Shown here piece after piece: positions 1 through 7,135 of a DNA stretch of 9,932 nt (position 1 is the stretch's first letter; the number at the start of each line of letters is the position of its first letter). Below the pieces are notes generated by a model, which saw only the letters and a program-made list of their open reading frames with translations, was not told the DNA's origin and ran no database searches. The stretch covers positions 1-9,932 of the forward strand of contig CALDIF010000083.1 of the NCBI GenBank assembly GCA_937901905.1, written 5' to 3'. Made by a program: the position numbers and the translations under genes. This DNA comes from an uncultured Porphyromonadaceae bacterium (GTDB taxonomy: Bacteria; Bacteroidota; Bacteroidia; Bacteroidales; Muribaculaceae).

Positions 1-107
1 TCGAACACCGCACCGACGGCACCGACGCTTTCGACACCCTCTACATCGGTGCGGAGAAATTTCCATACCGTGACACTTTTGGCTTCACATCGAGCGGAGT
101 TCTCTAA
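1..107 (+). CDS. 3' end of an unidentified upstream gene (partial)
   Basis: Reading from base 3, one frame stays open for 34 codons from the window edge to a TAA at 105-107 and ends in ...FGFTSSGVL. The other two forward frames give a low-complexity product or an early stop. The codons are G+C-rich and resemble those of the gene at 299-1030, suggesting core chromosomal DNA. The visible part shows no motif I can name, so no function is assigned. The gene starts outside the window; calling this coding rests on frame openness and plausible residue composition only. Confidence 0.5.
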   Translation, partial: EHRTDGTDAFDTLYIGAEKFPYRDTFGFTSSGVL

Positions 108-180
108 CCGAAATCATGGCACAGTTTTTGCCTTATTGGTTATAGTGCAGAATTATTCATATTTCTGCCAAAAATAAATT

Positions 181-232
181 TTGGTGCATTACACATTTTT
201 TAACGGCAGTGTGCCGTAATGCTGCACACCAA
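181..232. repeat. interrupted palindrome upstream of the 243-residue gene
   Basis: TTGGTG (181-186) pairs with CACCAA (227-232), and GCATTAC (186-192) pairs with GTAATGC (216-222). A further small stem ACGGC/GCCGT (203-207 with 213-217) lies inside and partly competes. The element sits between the upstream stop codon and the -7 box at 239. It could be a terminator for the upstream gene, although no T-run follows it, or a binding site for a dimeric regulator of the downstream promoter. The pairing is visible; the role is a guess. Confidence 0.4.
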
Positions 233-238
233 CGCATG

Positions 239-246
239 TACCTTTG
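239..246 (+). promoter_or_regulatory. Bacteroidota -7 promoter element TACCTTTG
   Basis: The eight bases match the Bacteroidota consensus TAnnTTTG exactly. No clear TTTG -33 element lies 19-22 bases upstream, where part of the palindrome at 181-232 sits instead. Transcription would start near 252, giving a leader of about 45 bases before the ATG at 299. That leader contains a perfect 6-bp hairpin, CGGTCA/TGACCG, at 260-275. Confidence 0.45.
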
Positions 247-298
247 CAGATTGGAGTTACGGTCAATAGTGACCGCAACCCTTTAACTATGTGCCTAA

Positions 299-1030
299 AT
301 GCAAATAGTAAAACTCCAACCGCAACTTGCGGCGCTAACGCTCGCAAGGATCTGTCCCGTCGTTTCGCTCCCGGAGCGACCCGGGGACAAGGAACGCTTT
401 CTCGTGTATGCGACAAAGCAAGTGTTTAACCCCAAAGAAACGCCCGTCGAGTGGGTGATGGAGGCCGACAACCAAATGGTGTACGGCAACATTCCCACAT
501 TCGACAAGCTGCCGCAGGGCGCAATCGTCGGCTTCATCGACACGCACGGAGACTCGCTATCCGAGCCGTCAATCTGGAGCAACGGACTTGACGGCGAACT
601 GTGCCGTGTGTGCTACGCGCGTTTCTTTGACCGCCCCATCTTCATTCCCGAGTACGACTTGCCGAAACTGTCGCTCGGCGACATCGGGAATGACTTGCCC
701 ACTCACTACCTCAACGACAAGAACCGGCCGTGGCTCCGGAGCAGCGTGCTTGAAGTGCCGGTCAACCCTTCACTTTTCAAGCAACTTTCAAGCCTCGACA
801 GCCTGACGCTCAACCTGCACGGCGAGCTTCAGCAACTGGTTCTCGATGAGAACGGTGAACTCCGTGACCTCGAATGGCTGCAACTCACCTGCGACAACCG
901 CGAGAAGTATGTCAAGTTCTGCGGTGAAATCATCACAGACCTTAACACAATGGATGAGGTTGAGCTTTATCCCTCGGTCACCGACCCGAGCGGCTTGACA
1001 ATTCGCCGCCGCTTGCGCCTCTATCTCTGA
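299..1030 (+). CDS. hypothetical protein, possibly ASCH-like (PUA superfamily)
   Basis: The frame encodes 243 residues from ATG at 299 to TGA at 1028-1030. It has no signal peptide or membrane segment, so it is probably cytoplasmic. Two stretches recall ASCH domains: the N-terminus MQIVKLQPQLAALTLA followed by FLVYATK (residues 1-40), and LPQGAIVGFID (71-81) with a Trp at 93. The usual ASCH GxKxxExR segment is not conserved, so a divergent or non-binding fold is likely. ASCH proteins are thought to bind or modify nucleic acids, but no catalytic role can be assigned here. Residues 150-243 are acidic and match nothing I recognise. The gene is much richer in G+C than the restriction operon and appears monocistronic, with its own -7 box at 239. 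The coding call is firm; the family call is tentative. Confidence 0.75.
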   Translation: MQIVKLQPQLAALTLARICPVVSLPERPGDKERFLVYATKQVFNPKETPVEWVMEADNQMVYGNIPTFDKLPQGAIVGFIDTHGDSLSEPSIWSNGLDGELCRVCYARFFDRPIFIPEYDLPKLSLGDIGNDLPTHYLNDKNRPWLRSSVLEVPVNPSLFKQLSSLDSLTLNLHGELQQLVLDENGELRDLEWLQLTCDNREKYVKFCGEIITDLNTMDEVELYPSVTDPSGLTIRRRLRLYL

Positions 1031-1043
1031 TTTTTCTTCCCGG

Positions 1044-1077
1044 TTGGCACTGGTTAGAAAAAATTTCCGTACCTTTG
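1044..1077 (+). promoter_or_regulatory. Bacteroidota promoter for the small RNA at about 1083
   Basis: TTGG at 1044-1047 fits a -33 element and TACCTTTG at 1070-1077 is an exact -7 element, separated by 22 bases. The promoter starts only 14 bases after the stop of the preceding gene and is followed by 420 bases with no plausible ORF. It therefore more likely serves a non-coding RNA than hsdR, which has its own promoter at 1412. Confidence 0.55.
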
Positions 1078-1082
1078 CCGTG

Positions 1083-1282
1083 TCAAACGCAACGATTTGA
1101 CACGACATTGAGGAAAACAAAGGAACATTATACGCTGTCTATTTGAAAACTTAGGACGCTTTCGAATTTGCTGACAGAGTTGTATAGTGGTTCTCGTCGC
1201 ATAGGCGTGAACTGCACTATACCGTCAGCAATGGCTTGTCCTAAGGCCATCAAATGGGGTGTATTCGGCTCACGCCTTTTTT
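1083..1282 (+). ncRNA. structured small RNA, candidate 6S / Bacteroidales-1 type
   Basis: A roughly 200-nt transcript is bounded by the promoter at 1044-1077 and a T-run at 1277-1282. It folds into one long interrupted rod: ATTTGA 1141-1146 with TCAAAT 1250-1255; CTTAGGAC 1150-1157 with GTCCTAAG 1238-1245; TTGCTGAC 1168-1175 with GTCAGCAA 1224-1231; GTATAGTG 1182-1189 with CACTATAC 1215-1222. The unpaired bases 1158-1167 and 1232-1237 form a central bubble. A separate 5' hairpin is TGTCAAA/TTTGACA (1081-1087 with 1096-1102). Size, rod shape and central bubble resemble 6S RNA, which sequesters RNA polymerase. The Bacteroidales-1 motif is also described as a promoter-to-terminator RNA. The helices are seen directly; the family name is inference. 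A long untranslated leader of hsdR is less likely because a terminator intervenes. Confidence 0.55.
1256..1282 (+). terminator. intrinsic terminator of the small RNA
   Basis: GGGGTGT (1256-1262) pairs with ACGCCTT (1272-1278), including three G-U pairs, around a 9-base loop, and TTTTTT runs from 1277 to 1282. The 3' arm can instead pair perfectly over 8 bases (TCACGCCT, 1270-1277) with AGGCGTGA at 1203-1210 in the apical loop of the upstream rod. Confidence 0.55.
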
Positions 1283-1373
1283 GTGCGTTGTAGCGCGTTT
1301 TGATACACGCTTGATGTACTTTTCCGCAACGATTGTCGTCAAATTGATAGCCGTTGTCATTATTTTTGTAACT

Positions 1374-1392
1374 TTTCCCCTAAAAGGGGAAA
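1374..1392. repeat. perfect palindrome TTTCCCCT-AAA-AGGGGAAA upstream of hsdR
   Basis: Two perfect 8-base inverted arms with a 3-base centre lie just upstream of the -7 box at 1412-1419, covering the position where a -33 element would fall. The same octamer AGGGGAAA recurs at 1431-1438, just beyond the expected start of transcription. This arrangement suggests an operator for a dimeric regulator of the restriction operon, but no regulator gene is visible in the window. Confidence 0.45.
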
Positions 1393-1411
1393 CGGTATCA
1401 AAATAAATGCT

Positions 1412-1419
1412 TACCTTTG
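1412..1419 (+). promoter_or_regulatory. -7 element of the hsdRMS operon promoter
   Basis: TACCTTTG is an exact TAnnTTTG match 78 bases before the hsdR start codon. No good TTTG -33 element is present; that region is occupied by the palindrome at 1374-1392, which fits a regulated or activator-dependent promoter. The expected start is near 1425. Confidence 0.55.
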
Positions 1420-1430
1420 CAAGTTAAATT

Positions 1431-1454
1431 AGGGGAAAAATACCCCATTTTTTT
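1431..1454 (+). terminator. possible leader attenuator before hsdR
   Basis: GGGG (1432-1435) can pair with CCCC (1443-1446), and a run of eight T residues follows the ATTT region from 1447. The stem is short, only four G-C pairs, so this would be a weak terminator inside the hsdR leader. It overlaps the AGGGGAAA repeat at 1431-1438 and may instead be only part of an operator. Confidence 0.25.
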
Positions 1455-1496
1455 CAAATCTGAAACTTCTCATAATTCGTTATTATAAGAACATCA

Positions 1497-4295
1497 ATGG
1501 AACCGGAAGCGAAAGCAAGACTGATTATTGATGCAAAACTTGAAGCGGCTGGCTGGGTTTTGCAGGATAGGACGGAGTTCGATAGAACTGCGGCTTTAGG
1601 TGTCGCCGTGCGCGAATTTCCAACAAAACAAGGCAACGAAGTTGATTACGCCCTTTTTATTGATGGTTTCCCTTGCGGCATTATTGAAGCAAAAGAGGAC
1701 AACAAAGGTGTAACTCTTGTTGCAGACGCTTTAGAGCAGAATGAAGAATATAAAACAGAAGGGTTGAAAGGAAATTACGATCCAAACGATATTCGTTTCA
1801 TCTACGAAGCAACCAGCAATATCATCCTATTCAAAGATCTAAAAGACCCCAAGCCGCGAACTGATAAGATTTTCTCATTTCATCGCCCCGAATATCTTAA
1901 GAAACTTATCAGTGATTTTAAGGAGCACATCACATATAAGGGTACGACTTTGAGAAGTCGATTGCAACATTTTCCGACATTAATCACTGATGGCTTTCGT
2001 GATTGTCAAATTGATGCCATTAAAGGCTTGGAAAAATCCTTTGGATTAAATAGACAACGTGCTTTAATCCAAATGGCGACAGGTGCAGGTAAAACATATA
2101 CAGCCATAACGGCTGCATATCGCTTATTGAAATTCGCAGGTGCGCGAAGAATATTATTCTTAGTTGACACTAACAATTTGGGCGAACAAGCAGAATCGGA
2201 ATTTAAGAACTACAAGTCATACGACACAAAAGAAAAATTCACCGACCTTTACAACGTTGAGCGTATTCAAACATCATACATTCAAGATTCGACAAATGTA
2301 ACCATCACAACAATTCAGCGGTTGTATTCGATGTTATGTAATGACTTAGAAAACTTTGCTGAAGGCAGTGATGAGGAAAGGCAAACTGATGATGGTGCTG
2401 TGCGAGAAGTGCAATACAACCCTCGTTATACCCCTGAATATTTTGATTTCATTTTTATTGACGAATGTCACCGTTCAATATACCACAAATGGAGCCAGAT
2501 ATTCGATTATTTTAATGCTTTTCTTGTTGGACTAACGGCAACGCCAAGTAAGCAGACTTACGGCTTTTTTAGCCAAAATGTCGTAAGTGAATATACTCAC
2601 GAAGAAGCTGTTTCCGATGGTGTAAATGTCGGCTCTTTTGGAACTGTAGTCATCAAAACGGAGAAAACTCAAAATGGAGGAACGATTGCTCGCATCGAGA
2701 GCAAGGTTCAGAAGCGAGACAAACGCAAACGTACTGAACGTTGGGAAGTTGTCGATACCGATGAACAATACGAGGGTAAAGATTTGGACCGAAGCGTAGT
2801 AAACTACAACACAATAAGATTAATTTTACAAACACTTCGTGACAATTGGCAGACATGGCCATTCTTCCGAGACAGAGTAGAATTGCCCAAAACTCTAATC
2901 TTTGCCAAAGATGATAGCCATGCAGACGACATCATTCGCATCTGCAAAGAAGTCTTTGACGAGGGAGACGATTTCTGCAAGAAAATCACTTATCAGAGTG
3001 AAGAAAAAGAAAGTGAATTGCTACATAACTTCCGCCATGAATATAACCCTCGCATTGCAGTAACGGTTACAAAAATAGCAACCGGCACTGATGTTAAGTG
3101 CATTGAAATATTAGTTTTTATGCGAGATATTCGCAGCGAAAACTTTTATGAGCAAATGCTCGGACGTGCGAGAAGAACTCTCTCCCATGACGAATTAATT
3201 CAGTCTTCGCCATCGGCCACGACCGACAAACTCGGGTATGTCGTTGTTGATGCAGTGGGTATAACAGAATCTCCAAAGATGCAATCAAAAGCAACTGGAG
3301 ACCCCAAGCCTACCATATCCTTCAAAAACCTTTTAGAGGATATTGCTAATGCCGAAACGGACGAAGATTTGTTCAAGGCTCTTTCTGGCCGCCTTGTAAG
3401 ATTAGACAAAATTCTTACTCCAAAGCAGAAAGATGATTTCAAGAAGATTACGGGTGGAACTTCTGTATTACAACTTGCAGCTGGACTTGAAAATGCCCAT
3501 CAAGTTGATCAAGTTGACACGCAAGTTCACGAAGAATACCCTAAATTTGACGAGATGACTGAAGACGAGCAAAACGAGTGTACTAAAAAGGTCATTGCGA
3601 AGCGTTGCCATGAAGCCGCTCTTCTCATAAACAAAAAAGCTGTTCGCGACTTCTTGATGAAAGCAAGTAATTCAAATGACCAAACAATCGACCCCGCTCT
3701 TGACAGTCTTGTTAGTGCTGAAATAACTCCAATGAGCGAGACCGATGTTTTATCAAGTTTCCGTGAGTTCATTGCTGATGAACAAAACAGAAATGAAGTT
3801 GAGGCACTTGATATAATTTTCAAGCAAGACTTCAAAAACAGGCACATCACAGAGGCAATGATTCATGATTTATTTGACAGATTCCGTGAATTCAATGCAT
3901 CTTTAACGCCACAAAATATATTTATAGCTTACCATTCCTTGACCAAATCACAAGCTGCGTTCAAACAACTTGCCGACATCATTCAAATTATTCGGTATGA
4001 GTGGAAGCAGATTGAAGAACTTGTGCCTTTTGCCGATGGCGTTCATGCGAGATTCAAGGATTGGGTTTTTGAAAAGAACAGAAAAACGGCAAGCAACAAC
4101 AAGCCGTTTACCGAAGAACAAATGCAGTGGCTTCGACTAATTCGAGACCATATTGCAGCAAATGCAAGTATTACCGTTGAAGCCATCAAACTCGGTAAAT
4201 TCCAACAATTGGGCGGAATCGCAAAATTTGTGCGCCTATTCGGTACAGGCTGCAAAGAACTACTCAATGAATTAAATATCGCTTTAGTAGCATAA
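1497..4295 (+). CDS. hsdR: Type I restriction enzyme, R subunit (HsdR)
   Basis: A 932-residue protein that, with HsdM and HsdS, cuts DNA unmodified at the HsdS target after ATP-driven translocation. The N-terminal PD-(D/E)XK nuclease is visible as Asp50 with Glu64-Ala-Lys66 (GIIEAK). The superfamily 2 motor follows: Walker A ATGAGKT at 194-200, DECH box at 322-325, motif III TATP at 347-350, motif V region TKIATGTDVK at 525-534 and motif VI QMLGRARR at 553-560. The rest, about 600-932, is the helical C-terminal part expected to dock on the methylase. All key residues are present, so it should be active. Length and R-M-S gene order fit the EcoAI/EcoEI-like (Type IB) branch. The ATG at 1497 is chosen because the PD-(D/E)XK module needs the residues just after it; no Shine-Dalgarno is seen. 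hsdM starts 3 bases after its stop. Confidence 0.95.
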   Translation: MEPEAKARLIIDAKLEAAGWVLQDRTEFDRTAALGVAVREFPTKQGNEVDYALFIDGFPCGIIEAKEDNKGVTLVADALEQNEEYKTEGLKGNYDPNDIRFIYEATSNIILFKDLKDPKPRTDKIFSFHRPEYLKKLISDFKEHITYKGTTLRSRLQHFPTLITDGFRDCQIDAIKGLEKSFGLNRQRALIQMATGAGKTYTAITAAYRLLKFAGARRILFLVDTNNLGEQAESEFKNYKSYDTKEKFTDLYNVERIQTSYIQDSTNVTITTIQRLYSMLCNDLENFAEGSDEERQTDDGAVREVQYNPRYTPEYFDFIFIDECHRSIYHKWSQIFDYFNAFLVGLTATPSKQTYGFFSQNVVSEYTHEEAVSDGVNVGSFGTVVIKTEKTQNGGTIARIESKVQKRDKRKRTERWEVVDTDEQYEGKDLDRSVVNYNTIRLILQTLRDNWQTWPFFRDRVELPKTLIFAKDDSHADDIIRICKEVFDEGDDFCKKITYQSEEKESELLHNFRHEYNPRIAVTVTKIATGTDVKCIEILVFMRDIRSENFYEQMLGRARRTLSHDELIQSSPSATTDKLGYVVVDAVGITESPKMQSKATGDPKPTISFKNLLEDIANAETDEDLFKALSGRLVRLDKILTPKQKDDFKKITGGTSVLQLAAGLENAHQVDQVDTQVHEEYPKFDEMTEDEQNECTKKVIAKRCHEAALLINKKAVRDFLMKASNSNDQTIDPALDSLVSAEITPMSETDVLSSFREFIADEQNRNEVEALDIIFKQDFKNRHITEAMIHDLFDRFREFNASLTPQNIFIAYHSLTKSQAAFKQLADIIQIIRYEWKQIEELVPFADGVHARFKDWVFEKNRKTASNNKPFTEEQMQWLRLIRDHIAANASITVEAIKLGKFQQLGGIAKFVRLFGTGCKELLNELNIALVA

Positions 4296-4298
4296 AAA

Positions 4299-5834
4299 AT
4301 GGCAGACTCTCAAATTAGCAACAAAATATGGAACATCGCCAGCGTTCTTCGCGACGGCGGAGTTTCTTATAGCGACTATCTGGAACAGATTACATTCTTG
4401 CTGTTCCTTAAAATGACAGACGAAAACAAGAAAATGGGTGAGATTGACCCTGAGTTTCAAATCTTCAGCATGGAAGGAATCGACTTGCCTAAAGATTTCA
4501 AATGGTCGGTTCTTGCCTCCTTGCAAGGTGCAGAACTCCTTGATTATTATGGAAAGCTACTCAGCGACCTCTCTAAACGAAAGGGCATGATTGGTGAAAT
4601 TTACAAGGGAGCACGCAACAAGGTTGAGAAAGCCGCTCTATTAAAGAAAGTTGTCGATATGATTGACAACGTGGAGTGGAACTCATTAAGCCAAGATGTA
4701 AAGGGGGATATATACGAGGGCTTGCTCCAACGCATTGCGCAAGACACAAAATCCGGTGCAGGGCAATATTTTACACCACGAGCACTAATTAATGTGATTG
4801 TTAAATGTGTCAATCCAAAAATTAACGCTAATACTCGCATTGCCGACCCCTGCTGTGGCTCTGGTGGATTCCTGCTTGCCGCTCGCAGTTTCTTTGGCGA
4901 CACTCAAAGCCAAAGTCTCAACGAGGCTTTGCGTGACAAGGTTTTTCGTGGAACTGAATTTGTCGAAAGCACATACAGAATGTGCCTCATGAACCTGCTC
5001 CTGCATGGGATTGGCACGTTTAATGGTACACCGCCCATTAAATGCCAAGATTCGCTTGCTCATGCTCCTTCTGATGGTGAACTTTGTGACTACGTTCTCA
5101 CCAATCCCCCTTTTGGGAAAAAATCGGCGCAAACCATTGAGGTTGAGCGGAAAGATAAAGACGGTAATATCGTTACGGTACTGGAAAAAGAGAAGGACAG
5201 TTATACCCGACAAGATTTCATTGCAACAACCAGTAACAAGCAATTGAATTTTGTGCAGCATATCAAATCTATGCTTCGTGTTGGCGGTCAAGCTGCCGTT
5301 GTTCTTCCCGACAATGTTCTGTTTGAGGGTAACGCTGGTCAAACAATCAGAGAGAATCTGCTCAAAACATGTGATTTGCACACTATTTTGCGTCTGCCTA
5401 CGGGTATTTTCTACGCTCCGGGAGTTCAAGCAAATGTTGTGTTTTTTGAGAAACGTCCTGCATCTGAAACTACACATACAAGAGAAGTTTGGATTTATGA
5501 TTACCGAACAAACGTAAAGCATACACTCAAACAGAATCCCCTCAAAGAATCTGATTTGCAGGAGTTTATTGATTGTTATAATCCAGCTGACCGACATCAT
5601 CGAACTGAAACATTCAATGCTGAGACTAATCCTAATGGTCGATGGCGCAGATATACAATCGATGAAATTTTGGGAAGAGATAAATCCGATCTTAACATCA
5701 CATGGATTAAGCCTGAAAGCGATGACGAAGAATATACATTGCCAGAACTCATTGAAATAATCCAAGAGAAAGGAGATAGCATCAAGTCTGCTATTGACGA
5801 ACTTGTGAAACTTTTGGCTGACATTAAAGAGTAA
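4299..5834 (+). CDS. hsdM: Type I N6-adenine DNA methyltransferase, M subunit (HsdM)
   Basis: A 511-residue subunit that transfers methyl groups from S-adenosylmethionine to adenine N6 within the HsdS-defined target; two copies join one HsdS. The N-terminal helical domain (about 1-140) contains SDYLEQITFLLFLKMTDE, typical of HsdM. QYFTP at 156-160 precedes motif I DPCCGSGGF (183-191, cofactor binding), and the catalytic motif IV NPPF is at 269-272. The C-terminal 430-511 part is predicted to contact HsdS. All catalytic residues are intact and the length is normal for the family. The gene lies 3 bases after hsdR and 5 bases before hsdS, so the three are almost certainly co-transcribed and translationally coupled. 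It sits outside all inverted repeats, so it stays constant while HsdS varies. Confidence 0.96.
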   Translation: MADSQISNKIWNIASVLRDGGVSYSDYLEQITFLLFLKMTDENKKMGEIDPEFQIFSMEGIDLPKDFKWSVLASLQGAELLDYYGKLLSDLSKRKGMIGEIYKGARNKVEKAALLKKVVDMIDNVEWNSLSQDVKGDIYEGLLQRIAQDTKSGAGQYFTPRALINVIVKCVNPKINANTRIADPCCGSGGFLLAARSFFGDTQSQSLNEALRDKVFRGTEFVESTYRMCLMNLLLHGIGTFNGTPPIKCQDSLAHAPSDGELCDYVLTNPPFGKKSAQTIEVERKDKDGNIVTVLEKEKDSYTRQDFIATTSNKQLNFVQHIKSMLRVGGQAAVVLPDNVLFEGNAGQTIRENLLKTCDLHTILRLPTGIFYAPGVQANVVFFEKRPASETTHTREVWIYDYRTNVKHTLKQNPLKESDLQEFIDCYNPADRHHRTETFNAETNPNGRWRRYTIDEILGRDKSDLNITWIKPESDDEEYTLPELIEIIQEKGDSIKSAIDELVKLLADIKE

Positions 5835-5839
5835 ATCGT

Positions 5840-7135
5840 ATGAACACAAAACAACTGCGCCAAAAGATATTAGACCTTGCCATTCGAGGAAAACTTGTTC
5901 CACAAGACCCCAACGACGAGCCGGCATCAGTCCTACTGGAACGCATCAAAGCAGAGAAAGAACAACTAATCAAAGAGGGCAAGATCAAACGCGGCAAGAA
6001 GTCGGCAACGACTTCCGATAAGCCGCATTATCCGTTTGACCTGCCCATCGGCTGGGCGTGGTCGACATTAGAAAATATAACAGAATACATACAGCCCAAT
6101 AAATATATTGTTGACTCGACTAATTATTCTGATGAATATGAAATCCCAGTTTTAACTGCGGGAAAATCTTTCATATTAGGATACACTAATGAATCCAACA
6201 ATATATTTGTTGATTTACCTATTATCATTTTTGATGACTTCACTACAGATTCAAAGTATGTTGATTTTCCTTTTAAAGTGAAGTCATCAGCGATGAAGAT
6301 TATTAAAGTTGATAGCAATATAAACATAAAATATGTTACATATTTTATGAGCATTACACGATTAATCGGAAAAACACATAAAAGGTATTGGATTTCAGAA
6401 TACTCAAAAATACCAATACCAATACCTCCTATAAATGAACAAAACCGAATAGTCGCAAAAATTGATATTCTGCTTCAGTCGATAAGTAATATCGAATTGA
6501 ATAATTTGGATATATATACTCATCTTGACCGTATCAAAAATTCAATAATAGATAAAGCGATTAGCGGCAAACTCGTTCGGCAAGACCCTGCGGACGAGCC
6601 AGCCGAGGAGTTGCTGCGGCGCATCAACCCGTCGGCTGTACCTGCCGATAAATCGCATTATCAGCACCTGCCGCAAGGTTGGTGCAGCTGTCGGCTTGAA
6701 GATATTATTGATTACGAGCAACCCCAACGCTATATCGTTGAATCAACTGAATATAGCGATGCCTATTCAACACCAGTTCTCACCGCAGGAAAATCGTTTG
6801 TAATCGGCTATACAAATGAGGTGAATGGCATCTTCAGTAAATTGCCGGTTATTATATTTGATGACTTCACCACTGATTCAAAGTATGTTGATTTTAGTTT
6901 TAAGGTAAAATCATCTGCAATGAAAATACTTCATGTCAAGAATGGTGTGAACATCAAATATGTATATTATTATATGTCAATAACTCGCTTGGTCGGTAAA
7001 ACACACAAGCGTTATTGGATTTCAGAGTATTCAAAACTTGAAATTCCATTGCCACCACACAACGAACAATGCCGTATCGTTGAGGCGATTGAAAATATCA
7101 ATCGTAGAATTGATGATATTGTTGAGGAACTATAA
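5840..7135 (+). CDS. hsdS: Type I specificity subunit (HsdS), expressed allele of the shufflon
   Basis: A 431-residue subunit that recognises both halves of a bipartite DNA target. The layout is: conserved N-terminal helix (1-60, with GKLVPQDPNDEPA), TRD1 (about 65-200, ending IPIPPINEQNRIV), central conserved helix (about 205-275, with GKLVRQDPADEPA), TRD2 (about 277-410, ending IPLPPHNEQCRIV) and a short C-terminal helix. This is the only hsdS copy with a start codon and operon position, so it is the active one. TRD1 and TRD2 are strikingly alike, 93 of 125 aligned residues by hand count, and share the segment FDDFTTDSKYVDF, implying two similar half-sites. Three repeats (6018-6063, 6557-6661, 6652-6685) inside the gene match inverted copies in the silent cassettes downstream, so the sequence after residue 60 is replaceable. 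Its stop overlaps that of the opposed silent half-gene. Confidence 0.95.
   Translation: MNTKQLRQKILDLAIRGKLVPQDPNDEPASVLLERIKAEKEQLIKEGKIKRGKKSATTSDKPHYPFDLPIGWAWSTLENITEYIQPNKYIVDSTNYSDEYEIPVLTAGKSFILGYTNESNNIFVDLPIIIFDDFTTDSKYVDFPFKVKSSAMKIIKVDSNINIKYVTYFMSITRLIGKTHKRYWISEYSKIPIPIPPINEQNRIVAKIDILLQSISNIELNNLDIYTHLDRIKNSIIDKAISGKLVRQDPADEPAEELLRRINPSAVPADKSHYQHLPQGWCSCRLEDIIDYEQPQRYIVESTEYSDAYSTPVLTAGKSFVIGYTNEVNGIFSKLPVIIFDDFTTDSKYVDFSFKVKSSAMKILHVKNGVNIKYVYYYMSITRLVGKTHKRYWISEYSKLEIPLPPHNEQCRIVEAIENINRRIDDIVEEL
6018..6063 (+). repeat. inverted repeat A, left copy (before TRD1)
   Basis: A 46-bp segment of hsdS (codons for roughly residues 60-75) is repeated perfectly in inverse orientation at 9658-9703. 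It has the core GATAA-GCCGCA-TTATC at 6017-6032. Recombination between the copies would invert about 3.7 kb and replace both TRDs of the expressed gene in frame. Confidence 0.93.
6557..6661 (+). repeat. inverted repeat B, left copy (between TRD1 and TRD2)
   Basis: These 105 bp encode the central conserved helix (AISGKLV to KSHY) and match 9009-9113 in inverse orientation with 3 mismatches. One mismatch changes Arg to Pro in GKLV(R/P)QDP, which gives a marker for past crossovers. Inversion would flip about 2.6 kb and exchange TRD2 only. Confidence 0.93.
6652..6685 (+). repeat. inverted repeat C, left copy (start of TRD2)
   Basis: These 34 bp encode roughly SHYQHLPQGWC and match 7580-7613 perfectly in inverse orientation. 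The copy overlaps the last 10 bases of repeat B, so both pairs share one candidate core, GATAA-ATCGCA-TTATC at 6647-6662. Inversion would flip just under 1 kb and exchange TRD2 with the half-gene at 7130. Confidence 0.92.

Noticed and set aside
189..582. Several overlapping short frames around the start of the 243-residue gene
   Set aside because: They use the opposite strand or other frames of the same G+C-rich DNA; only the frame from 299 gives a sensible full-length protein.
3527..3850. Minus-strand frame of 107 codons within hsdR
   Set aside because: Shadow of the hsdR C-terminal region, serine- and leucine-rich, with no promoter or domain.
4785..5927. 380-codon open frame on the minus strand
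   Set aside because: It lies opposite hsdM, whose methylase motifs fix the coding strand. Its translation is rich in Cys, Ile and Phe with no recognisable domain.
5840..7135. Active hsdS as a truncated or pseudogene copy because of the adjacent fragments
   Set aside because: It has both TRDs, both conserved helices and a normal length of 431 residues; the fragments are donors lacking N-termini.
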